Part shown: piece after piece, positions 52,843 to 59,994 of the stretch
Layout: every line of letters begins with the position of its first letter
Numbering within the stretch: position 1 is the first letter of the stretch
Source: Fimbriiglobus ruber
Lineage (GTDB): Bacteria > Planctomycetota > Planctomycetia > Gemmatales > Gemmataceae
Assembly: GCF_002197845.1 (NCBI RefSeq)
Contig: NZ_NIDE01000002.1
Location: 868,001 to 932,000, forward strand
Reading direction: 5' to 3'
DNA: 64,000 bases
Program-made: the position numbers and the translations under genes
The notes under the pieces: generated by a model
Told to the model about the DNA's origin: nothing
What the model saw: the letters and a program-made list of their open reading frames with translations, nothing else
The model's database searches: none

Positions 52843-53387
52843 CACGAATCGAGTCCCGTCGACGAGGGAAGTGGATCGCCCGCCCCGGCCGCAAGAAGCC
52901 CGAGCGTGGTGGCGACGATCGTGGCCTGATCGAGTCGCACGCCGCACTGCGCGGCGACCGTGGCCGGGTCGCTCGCCCCGGGGATGCCGTTGGTGCCCCG
53001 ATTCGTCGCGATCTGGGCGGCGATCTGGTTCGCGGTCGGCATCGGCACGTTGGCCGCCGCCGCGACGAGTTGGATGACCGCGAACAACCCCTCGGCTACG
53101 TCGTTCACGCGGTAATGGAGAGCCGCGTCCCCGGCCCTGGCCCCCGTTGCGGTCGGCGAAACGCCGCCGAGCATGTCCGCCCGGGCCGACTGTGTCTGCC
53201 ACGTCGTCGTTGCCGCGGTCAGGTTGGCCACCGTGTCCGGCAGCGGTCCGCCGATCTGGGGCGGCGGACCCGGCCAGTAAAACACCCGGCACCCGGGGTA
53301 CAAGGCCGGGTCGACGGTGGCGTCATCGTGGGTCGCGAATATGCTCCCCGTAACGCCGTCCGCGTTGATGGACGCGACGATTTGCAT
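52842..53387 (-). CDS. Phage-like structural protein, unassigned
   Basis: 181 aa. 'QIVASINADGVTGSIFATHD', 'GCRVFYWPGPPPQIGGPLPD' and a helical C-terminal half 'VNDVAEGLFAVIQLVAAAAN'. No signal peptide. Start overlaps the stop of the fibre gene by one base; stop overlaps the 35-aa gene. No family recognised. Confidence 0.6.
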   Translation of the reverse strand: MQIVASINADGVTGSIFATHDDATVDPALYPGCRVFYWPGPPPQIGGPLPDTVANLTAATTTWQTQSARADMLGGVSPTATGARAGDAALHYRVNDVAEGLFAVIQLVAAAANVPMPTANQIAAQIATNRGTNGIPGASDPATVAAQCGVRLDQATIVATTLGLLAAGAGDPLPSSTGLDS

Positions 53388-54976
53388 CACAGTGCCCGGA
53401 AGTTCTTCAGGGTCGGGTAGTTCGTGTACGATCCGCTGCCGAGGTAATACCAGCCGACGCCGGCCGACTGGAGTGTGTTCGCGTAGGTCGAGTCGGTGGC
53501 CGTGATGGCCGTGGCTCCGTCGAGCTGGACCATGATGGACGAACCCGACATGCTTACTGTCAGCGTGTGCGTGGCGCTCGCGGCCCACGTGTACGAGTAG
53601 GCGGTTCCGACAGGGGTAAAGACGTTCGATACTACCTTTTGCAGCGTGATTTTGTTGGTATTCGTGTCGTAAAAGATCTGATACCCGTTCTGGTTGATGG
53701 TGCCGGTCCCGAGTCGGGTCCAGATCTGACCGGACCAACTCCCCGACGCCGGCGCCGTGAAGTCGCACGAAATCGTGTAGTCGCCCTTCCCCAGGCTCAT
53801 GTAGACGATCGTGTTGCCGGGACTACTCGCCCCGTTGGGGATCAGGGCATTGGAACTGATCTGTCCGGCCCCGCCGACGATCGACCACGCCCCGCCCCAT
53901 GTGGGCGTGTGGGCGGTGACGTTCGTTCCCGTGGTGTCGATGAAGGGGTCGTAGGCCGTCATTCCGTTGAACCCGGGACCGGCTACTAACCCGCCGTAGT
54001 TGCTCAGCACCCCGAGAGGCGGACTGAACAGGGCCGTGTTACCAATGTTGGGGGTCGTCAGCGGGTAGGTGCATCCCGCGACGGAGACCTTGGCCCCCTG
54101 CTGGGCCAGAACGACCTGGGCATTCCCGTATAACTGCATTCCTTGGATCAGGGCTTCCCCGCCGTACGCCGCACTAACGGCGGACAGCGTGCAGTTTGTG
54201 ATGTACCCGTTGTAAAGCTGGACGTGACCCATCCCGGCCGTCAGGTCAATCCCCGTCCCGCAAGCAGTAATAGTCAGGTTATTATTGGACGAGAAAAAGA
54301 AGCCCGGGCCGTAGGTTCGGACCCCGAGTGTACACCCGGTGATGGTGACGGAGGTGGCGATGTTTAGTTCGCCGTCCCCGATCTGGGCACCGATCACAAC
54401 ATTTTCGATCGTACTCCCGCTGATCGTCGTCCGGGACCGCCCCGTCTGGTTGATTCCGATTTGGCCGTTAGGCGACGACCCATTAATTACGAGATTGTAA
54501 ATTGTTAGATTAATACCGTCTGCTGGTATTGTTACGCATGTTGTCGATATCGCCACTCCCAGTATCGTGCTGCCACTGCCACTAATAATCAGGTTGCCAC
54601 TTTGGGGGCCGTTGATCGTGATGGCGGTATTCAAGAACGTCTGACTTGCCAGCGCCAGTGTGACGCTGTTCGTCGGGGCGACCACGCAATCTCGGCAAAA
54701 CAACAGGGCGTTGGCGATCGTGGAAAATCGGGACGACGTGCCGACCGCCAGGGATACGTTGGCCGCGACGAACCACAGTTTCCAGTACGTGTAGGCGTCG
54801 GTCGTCGGGTTGTTCCCCGTGGACGCGGCGATGCACTGGTAATAGTTCCCGTCCGACCCGATCACGATGTCGCCGACCGCGTAGGCCACCCCGCTCGCGT
54901 AAGTCGCGAGTTTGACCTGGCCGAGCTGGGCCACGTCGGTCGAGAGCGCCCCCGCGTTGCTGCTCGGAAACCCCAC
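53387..54976 (-). CDS. Tail-fibre/spike-like protein with beta-helix and lectin-like C-terminus
   Basis: 529 aa. The N-terminus contains 'ASGVAYAVGDIVIGSDGNYY' (a carbohydrate-binding-type module found in phage fibres). Residues ~80-290 form successive short strands of a right-handed beta-helix ('NLIISGSGSTILGVAIS', 'NLTIYNLVINGSSPNGQIG', 'TSVTITGCTLGVRTYG'). The last ~170 residues are LamG-like ('GSWSGQIWTRLGTGTINQNG', 'SGSSIMVQLDGATAI'). Typical of receptor-binding spikes. GC is lower than in neighbours. Confidence 0.75.
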   Translation of the reverse strand: MGFPSSNAGALSTDVAQLGQVKLATYASGVAYAVGDIVIGSDGNYYQCIAASTGNNPTTDAYTYWKLWFVAANVSLAVGTSSRFSTIANALLFCRDCVVAPTNSVTLALASQTFLNTAITINGPQSGNLIISGSGSTILGVAISTTCVTIPADGINLTIYNLVINGSSPNGQIGINQTGRSRTTISGSTIENVVIGAQIGDGELNIATSVTITGCTLGVRTYGPGFFFSSNNNLTITACGTGIDLTAGMGHVQLYNGYITNCTLSAVSAAYGGEALIQGMQLYGNAQVVLAQQGAKVSVAGCTYPLTTPNIGNTALFSPPLGVLSNYGGLVAGPGFNGMTAYDPFIDTTGTNVTAHTPTWGGAWSIVGGAGQISSNALIPNGASSPGNTIVYMSLGKGDYTISCDFTAPASGSWSGQIWTRLGTGTINQNGYQIFYDTNTNKITLQKVVSNVFTPVGTAYSYTWAASATHTLTVSMSGSSIMVQLDGATAITATDSTYANTLQSAGVGWYYLGSGSYTNYPTLKNFRAL

Positions 54977-54979
54977 TGG

Positions 54980-56281
54980 TTACCCCTGGATGATGGCGCG
55001 GAACTGGTTGGTCGTGGGGGCGGTGGTGAACTGCACGGTGACGTTGCCCGACGTGTCGACCGTGTTGTACGTCAGCCACTCGGCCCCGGTCGACACGTTC
55101 CGCACGGTCACCTTCAAGGCCTGGGACGCCGTCAGCCCGTGGGTCGACTGGGTGATCGAGAACGAGGTCGTCGAGCCGTCGCCGATCGTCGCGGAGTAGG
55201 TCCGGTTGCCCGTGCTCGAGATCGTCGCGCCGGAGACGGAAATGCCGGTCCCGGCCGTCAGGCTGACGGAGACGGTGTTGCCGCTGATCGCGATCCCGGT
55301 CCCGGCCGTGAGGTCGGCGGCCTTATTGAACTCCGCGAAGACAATATTTGTGGTGCCGACGGTCGGGGTCGCGGTCGTGCAGACCCACGCCGACCCGCTG
55401 TTCGTGGTCCCCTGGTTCACTAGCACCAGGGCGCCCTGGAACTCGCCGGACGTGTCCATGTCGGCGTCGCGCGTCAGGATGAACGGCGTCGACCCGTTAC
55501 CCGTCTGTGTCACGTCGTAGAGGCCGTTCTGGGCGGCCGTCGCCTGGTTCTTGACGAGGACCACGTCGCCCGTCTGGACCGCGTACCCGTCGATCGTCAG
55601 GGCGCCGTTCGAGCCGGCCGTCAGGGTCGCGCCGACGCCGCTCGTGCCGTTGGCATACGTGCAGGACGGCAGTGCCGCCGTCGTCGCGGCCTGGGCGAGC
55701 GGCTTGAGCGGCACGCCCTGGGCCACCGAGTCGACGTAGGCTTTGTTCGCCGCGTCGGTCCCGCTGGTCGGGGTGCCGAGGTTCGTGATCTTCTGGCCGT
55801 TCATCGACACGGCCGAGGTCGGGGCCGCCATCTGGTCGAGTCGGGAGGTGCGAACCTCCGTGTCGAAGTCGCTGATCCAGGTGTGGTCGAGCGTCTTCGG
55901 CACGTCGGCGGCGACCATCGCCCGGAAGGTCGGCGTGCCGCCGGTCCCGTTCGGGGCCGCGAAGATGGCGTTCGCCGATTGACTGACCAGCGTGAACGCG
56001 AGCGTCCCGCTGGTGGTGATCGGCGTGCCGGAGATCGCCAGGAGGGCCGACGGGACGGTGGCCGCGACGGACGTGACCGACCCGCCGCCGGTCCCCATGT
56101 AAGCCCACACCGGCCCCGTGGCGTTCGTGCAGATCCCGAACTGCCCGAGCGTCGAGTCGAAGTATTCCTGCCCCTGGAGGGGCGAGGACGGGGCCGACGC
56201 GAGCACCTGCACCACGCGGTTGTTGATCGCGTTCTGGTGCATGTCGATCGGGACGGCGACGTCGAGCGGGGTGGCGGACAT
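54980..56281 (-). CDS. Phage tail-fibre-like protein
   Basis: 433 aa. 'DMHQNAINNRVVQVLASAP' and 'EYFDSTLGQFGICTNATG' at the N-terminus, then the fibre hallmark 'KITNLGTPTSGTDAANKAYV' + 'DSVAQG', and a C-terminal 'STHGLTASQALKVTVRNVST' knob. No signal peptide. Start ATG 56281 chosen because upstream sequence belongs to the palindromic repeat at 56352. Two to four bases separate it from the beta-helix gene. Confidence 0.78.
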   Translation of the reverse strand: MSATPLDVAVPIDMHQNAINNRVVQVLASAPSSPLQGQEYFDSTLGQFGICTNATGPVWAYMGTGGGSVTSVAATVPSALLAISGTPITTSGTLAFTLVSQSANAIFAAPNGTGGTPTFRAMVAADVPKTLDHTWISDFDTEVRTSRLDQMAAPTSAVSMNGQKITNLGTPTSGTDAANKAYVDSVAQGVPLKPLAQAATTAALPSCTYANGTSGVGATLTAGSNGALTIDGYAVQTGDVVLVKNQATAAQNGLYDVTQTGNGSTPFILTRDADMDTSGEFQGALVLVNQGTTNSGSAWVCTTATPTVGTTNIVFAEFNKAADLTAGTGIAISGNTVSVSLTAGTGISVSGATISSTGNRTYSATIGDGSTTSFSITQSTHGLTASQALKVTVRNVSTGAEWLTYNTVDTSGNVTVQFTTAPTTNQFRAIIQG

Positions 56282-56351
56282 GCTGGCCTCAGTTCGGGTA
56301 CGCGGGTGACACTGTCCGCTCTTGGTCTTTGGTGGTCGGTGGGGCCGTTTC

Positions 56352-56510
56352 CCCGGTGTCCCCGGGCTCCCGCCCGGGTCTACGTTAGGCCGCCCCGGAG
56401 GGGCGGAAATCCGCCGCCTCGTGGGAGACAGCACCCAACGACTACTCTTGGTCTTCCGCCCCTCTGGGGCGGCCTAACGTAGACCCGGGCGGGGGCCCGG
56501 GGACACCGGG
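56352..56510. repeat. ~160-bp palindromic repeat (copy 3)
   Basis: Arms 56352-56408 and 56454-56510 are near-perfect reverse complements with the same sequence as the repeats at 38154 and 51957 (tip CCCGGTGTCCCCGGGCTCCC), and a different ~45-nt loop. Lies between two phage-like genes. Confidence 0.85.
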
Positions 56511-56545
56511 AGCCGACGCGGACGCGTGTCCACAAATACGGCCGG

Positions 56546-57013
56546 TCAGTTCAGGTAAGCGGTCCCGGCGAACGGCGCGGCGAACGAGACGGTGAGGGTG
56601 TTCGCGTCGAGGTATTGCACGGCCCCGAGCCACCACCGCCCGGACGAGTCGACCACGGCCACCGACGGGAACTTGCCCAGCCCGTGCGCGATCGTCCAGG
56701 TCGCGGCCGCCGTCGACTGCGTGAACGTGTAGTGCAGGTCGCCGTCCCGCCCCGGCGGTCCCTGTATTCCCTGCTGGCCCTGCGGCCCGATCGTGCCCGC
56801 CGACCGGACCAGGAACGCCGGCTCGGTCCGCGTCACCACGGTCCGGGCGGTCGTGCGCGTCACCCGGAAGACCCGCGGGGCCACCGTCACCCGGAAGCCG
56901 CCGGCGGCCCGCGTCACCCGCCGGTCGACGGCCGCGCGCGTCACCCGCGAGCCCAGGTCGGCCCGCGTCACGGTCGGCCCGGCGTCGACCCGCGTCACGG
57001 TCCAACTTGTCAC
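56546..57013 (-). CDS. Fibre-like protein with VTR repeats and collagen-like segment
   Basis: 155 aa from a GTG start overlapping the upstream TGA. Residues 1-~70 consist of about six 9-12-residue repeats ending in V-T-R (for example 'TVTRADLGSRVTRAAVDRRV'). Next comes a short collagen-like 'GPQGQQGIQGPPGRDGD', then a C-terminal domain 'AATWTIAHGLGKFPSVAVVD' + 'LTVSFAAPFAGTAYLN' common in phage fibre tips. Probably trimeric. Confidence 0.7.
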   Translation of the reverse strand: MTSWTVTRVDAGPTVTRADLGSRVTRAAVDRRVTRAAGGFRVTVAPRVFRVTRTTARTVVTRTEPAFLVRSAGTIGPQGQQGIQGPPGRDGDLHYTFTQSTAAATWTIAHGLGKFPSVAVVDSSGRWWLGAVQYLDANTLTVSFAAPFAGTAYLN

Positions 57014-57390
57014 AGCGTTAACCCCGTGGGTGTCACCTGGAAAGCCCCGATCGCGATCAGCCCGTTTTGGACCGGCGTCCCGGTCCCGTCGACCAGGACG
57101 AGCGCGTACCAGAAGTCGCCCACCCCGACGGTGACGGTGTCGGCGGCGGACAGGGTCATGGTGATGCGGCTCGCGACCGACCCGCCGGGCGGGGCGGCGA
57201 TCGTCAGCCGGCCGTTCCCGTCGTTGACCGTCAGGGCGGCCGGCCCGGGGTCGTCCGGGCTGCCGGGGCGGACGTCCGCCTGGGCGTGGTAGGTCGACAG
57301 GTCGACGGGCGCGCCCGTGTCGTCGACGACGTCGAAGTAGGTGCCGTAGGGCACGCCGTAGGGTGCCTGGATGTTTGCCGCCTCGTCCAC
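57010..57390 (-). CDS. Phage-like structural protein (fibre/neck type)
   Basis: 126 aa from GTG 57390, GGAGG 9 nt upstream. 'YGTYFDVVDDTGAPVDLSTY' and 'VGVGDFWYALVLVDGTGTPV' resemble small beta-sandwich domains before phage fibres. GGTTAGCCTGTGGGCG lies 20-35 bp upstream of the start, so this is probably the first gene of a transcript. 57391-57649 upstream has no gene. Confidence 0.6.
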   Translation of the reverse strand: MDEAANIQAPYGVPYGTYFDVVDDTGAPVDLSTYHAQADVRPGSPDDPGPAALTVNDGNGRLTIAAPPGGSVASRITMTLSAADTVTVGVGDFWYALVLVDGTGTPVQNGLIAIGAFQVTPTGLTL

Positions 57391-57649
57391 GGGCCGCCCT
57401 CCGGGTGTCGCCCACAGGCTAACCGGGGAGGGAGCGGGCGTTGACGATTGGGAGGGTTGTTCGCCCGGGATAGGCCCGGGGTTCACACGGACAATGGTGT
57501 TGGAAATGACGCTTGAAATGAGCAAATTGACGCAAGGCGAGATTAAATAAATGGTTGCGACCAGATAACGAAGGGTGTCGCACCTGCCTCAGCTCAAGTT
57601 TCCTTTTAGCACGTTTGCTGTTTGAGAATCGTCCCGAAAGCGGGTAAAC

Positions 57650-57684
57650 TGTTCGTGTGTGAACAAGTTGTTCACCTGTGAACA
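57650..57684. promoter_or_regulatory. Multi-half-site operator upstream of HTH gene
   Basis: Four half-sites alternate in orientation at about 10-bp steps: TGTTCG (57650), TGAACA (57660), TGTTCA (57669) and TGAACA (57679). They give two perfect palindromes, GTGAACAAGTTGTTCAC (57659-57675) and TGTTCACCTGTGAACA (57669-57684). The last ends 23 bp before the HTH start. A likely autoregulatory operator binding two or more dimers. Confidence 0.7.
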
Positions 57685-57707
57685 GGTAAAACGAAAGAAC
57701 AATAATC

Positions 57708-58424
57708 ATGTCTTTCGGCGTAAACTTAAAAAAAGCAAGGGAGTTGCAGGGAATCAGCCAGTCCCTTTTAAGTCGCCTTTCGGGTGTTGGTCGTCTTGTT
57801 ATCGTAAGAACGGAAGCCGGAGAGTCAGTCCCTGACATCAACGAAGTGGTTGCGTTGGCCAAGGCTTTAAAAGTGCCGTTGTCAAAATTGGTTAACGCCA
57901 GGTGGAGGCCAGAAAAAGGGTTAAAAGGAATAGGGCTCGAACTCTGGCGATTGGGAATTCGTGATTTGGAAGTGAGCGACGCCGAGGTTCCCGGCTCATT
58001 TCGCAGGAAGGAGGAAGTGCTCGTCTTGGCCGTTGCCGGGACCAGGCCGAATCCACGTATAGTCGAAGCGATGCCCTATGTGTTGGGAAGCAATGTTTTT
58101 GACCCGACACTTCTCCTGGCGTTTGCAAAAAATATCGACCCCCGCGCGCGCAGGCGCCTTGCCTGGCTTGCCGACTTCACTCTCGTACTTCGCGGTGCAG
58201 TCACCCCATTTCCGAGCACGTCTGACTCGGGGTATTGTCTCGAAAAACTGGTTTCGATGGTCAAGAAGCCTGGTCCTAAAGTTAGTTTTGATAACTTGGG
58301 CTACCCCGGCGATGCCCCTTTTCCTGTGGTGTGGCGCAGGTGGAAAATGAGTTACGGAGGGCGCCGGGAAGAGTTCGTAACGCGGGCTGGAACTTTGGCA
58401 GCCATGAATTCGGTGAGCGAGTGA
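57708..58424 (+). CDS. XRE-family HTH regulator with C-terminal domain
   Basis: 238 aa. N-terminal Cro/C1-type HTH ('NLKKARELQGISQSLLSRLS' to 'VVALAKALKVPLSKLV', residues ~6-62). The remaining ~175 residues are an unassigned domain ('PRIVEAMPYVLGSNVFDPTL', 'RRRLAWLADFTLVLRG', 'WRRWKMSYGGRREEFV'). Lower GC than the surroundings suggests recent acquisition. No good ribosome site. Downstream is a truncated partner that overlaps by 4 nt (GTGA), like a two-gene toxin/antitoxin-type unit. Confidence 0.75.
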   Translation: MSFGVNLKKARELQGISQSLLSRLSGVGRLVIVRTEAGESVPDINEVVALAKALKVPLSKLVNARWRPEKGLKGIGLELWRLGIRDLEVSDAEVPGSFRRKEEVLVLAVAGTRPNPRIVEAMPYVLGSNVFDPTLLLAFAKNIDPRARRRLAWLADFTLVLRGAVTPFPSTSDSGYCLEKLVSMVKKPGPKVSFDNLGYPGDAPFPVVWRRWKMSYGGRREEFVTRAGTLAAMNSVSE

Positions 58425-58543
58425 AAGACGCCATCCTCCGATTTCTCAACGACCTCGACCAAACGCTGCTACCGTTGGCAAATGGGGCTTTGCTATTGAA
58501 TTGGTCCCCCCTCGATACAGAATTCGCGATGAAGTTCAGGTAA
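58421..58543 (+). pseudogene. Truncated downstream partner (possible nucleotidyltransferase remnant)
   Basis: A GTG overlapping the HTH stop starts 'KDAILRFLNDLDQTLLPLAN' + 'GALLLNWSPLD' and stops after 40 codons; beyond the stop another frame continues briefly with 'PRYRIRDEVQVTVERFRD'. The opening resembles the N-terminus of some AbiEii/DUF6036-type nucleotidyltransferases, but the catalytic GS...D-x-D motif is absent. Probably a gene cut off by the convergent gene at 58536. Confidence 0.35.
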
Positions 58544-59219
58544 CCGTCGAGCGATTCAGGGACGTGTCTGTTCTGGTGTCAAGCGAAGCGAGAATCGCCT
58601 TCCCGTGTGCCTCGCACTGGGCGAATTGCGCGGGACGACTTGTCTCGAAGCAAGATCCTGCCACTTCTTCTGGCCGAATGCGAATACAACTCACGTCGGA
58701 TTGAATTCGGGCGATGTGAGCCGGATCGACACTGTTTCGCTGCATGTACCGCAGAAGCGCGCCGTACCACCGAGCGTCGTCTGCTCGTGCGGGCCAACCA
58801 GTGATGTCGATCATTCGCAAATGCGCCGGGTTGAACACCGCCATCACGAACGTCGAACAAGTCAGTCCGAACGGCGCGTATTGCGAGATCACCTGCGCCG
58901 AATTGCGGTCGAGAACCGCTTCGGGGTCGAAGCGAAAGGAGTAATGAATCTCTGGCATCTCTCGCCACACAGCCCGACAGACCGCGCGAACCTCATCGGC
59001 CTCTTCTGGAAGCAGATCGGGAATCACCCACGCGAAGGTCCCATCGAAAACTTCGCAAGAGAGATCGCAGTCCCCTCCGAGATGCAGCAAAAAAAGTTGT
59101 CCATTCGTGTGCCGATGCAAGACGCCGGTGTGAGTGGACACCCCCGGCGACGTGCGACGAACGGCGACAGCGACTCCCTGGATCTCGTCGCCGGCGAACC
59201 GGAGGTGGTGGGTGGTCAT
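58536..59219 (-). CDS. Hypothetical protein, possible NlpC/P60-like Cys hydrolase
   Basis: 227 aa. 'GVLHRHTNGQLFLLHLGGDC' and 'GLTCSTFVMAVFNPAHLRM' give a His and a Cys in the order and spacing of permuted papain-like (NlpC/P60 or YiiX-type) hydrolases, but the assignment is tentative. No signal peptide. Its ATG overlaps the stop of the upstream gene (TAATG), so the two form an operon. Confidence 0.5.
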   Translation of the reverse strand: MTTHHLRFAGDEIQGVAVAVRRTSPGVSTHTGVLHRHTNGQLFLLHLGGDCDLSCEVFDGTFAWVIPDLLPEEADEVRAVCRAVWREMPEIHYSFRFDPEAVLDRNSAQVISQYAPFGLTCSTFVMAVFNPAHLRMIDITGWPARADDARWYGALLRYMQRNSVDPAHIARIQSDVSCIRIRPEEVAGSCFETSRPAQFAQCEAHGKAILASLDTRTDTSLNRSTVT

Positions 59220-59938
59220 TAGCGGAGGTGCCCCACCAAACGGGCGGCGCGGGTGCCGTCTTGTTGCCGCGTTATTTCGGCCAGTGCCGTCTCAAAAAAG
59301 GCTGGTCGGGTCCAGATCTCCTCTTTAGCCCTAAATGTGAGGGACAAGAAGGATCGCATCAAGGACGTTGTGAGTTTCTTTACGTCGGCAAATCGGAAGA
59401 TGTCACGGCACTGTTCATAGTCGCACGCCGTGAGGATGTCGTGGAAGTGGTCGTACAGGAGGTCCGCTGCTTCGTCCTTTTTGTTCTGTCGGACGAGACC
59501 GTACAACTCGTCAAGGAACGACTCTGCGCTAGCCGCCGCCCGTTCGTTTTCGGTAAGCGTGTCCATGAGCGCGATTCCATCTTGATTGACGGACCAAACG
59601 GAAAAATTCGGCGCGCCGACGCCCGCTGTGGCGATTATATACCCAATTCGAAGAACCGGAGGGATGACTGCGGTTGAATCGACCCCTCCTTCGGCTTTCC
59701 ATTCCGCTCCAGCTGGCACATTGAGACGGACAATCATTACCCGGTAAAGGAAATCCGTCGTCTCTGGGTCAACTTCAACGTGCCGCAGGTAGCGGTCAAG
59801 AAGCAGATATGCTTCTCTGTGATCCGCGACGGGTCGCTCCATCGAACCGGCCAAGGCCAGACGTTTGATTAAGACGCCTGGATGGGGGAGAGGATTTCTA
59901 GCATTCCTCGGAAAGGTTTTGCCGCGACCCGATTTCAT
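59219..59938 (-). CDS. Hypothetical protein, operon partner
   Basis: 239 aa from ATG 59938; ATG 59845 is an alternative start. 'AYLLLDRYLRHVEVDPETTD', 'NFSVWSVNQDGIALMDTLTE' and a mainly helical C-terminal half ('AADLLYDHFHDILTACDYEQ'). No family recognised, cytosolic. Translationally coupled to the next gene, which may be its effector or enzyme partner. Confidence 0.55.
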   Translation of the reverse strand: MKSGRGKTFPRNARNPLPHPGVLIKRLALAGSMERPVADHREAYLLLDRYLRHVEVDPETTDFLYRVMIVRLNVPAGAEWKAEGGVDSTAVIPPVLRIGYIIATAGVGAPNFSVWSVNQDGIALMDTLTENERAAASAESFLDELYGLVRQNKKDEAADLLYDHFHDILTACDYEQCRDIFRFADVKKLTTSLMRSFLSLTFRAKEEIWTRPAFFETALAEITRQQDGTRAARLVGHLR

Positions 59939-59994
59939 CTCGTGAGAAGTACTCCCGTCTTCCCAGGACGGCCGTCGATCGCACCCGCCATCTC

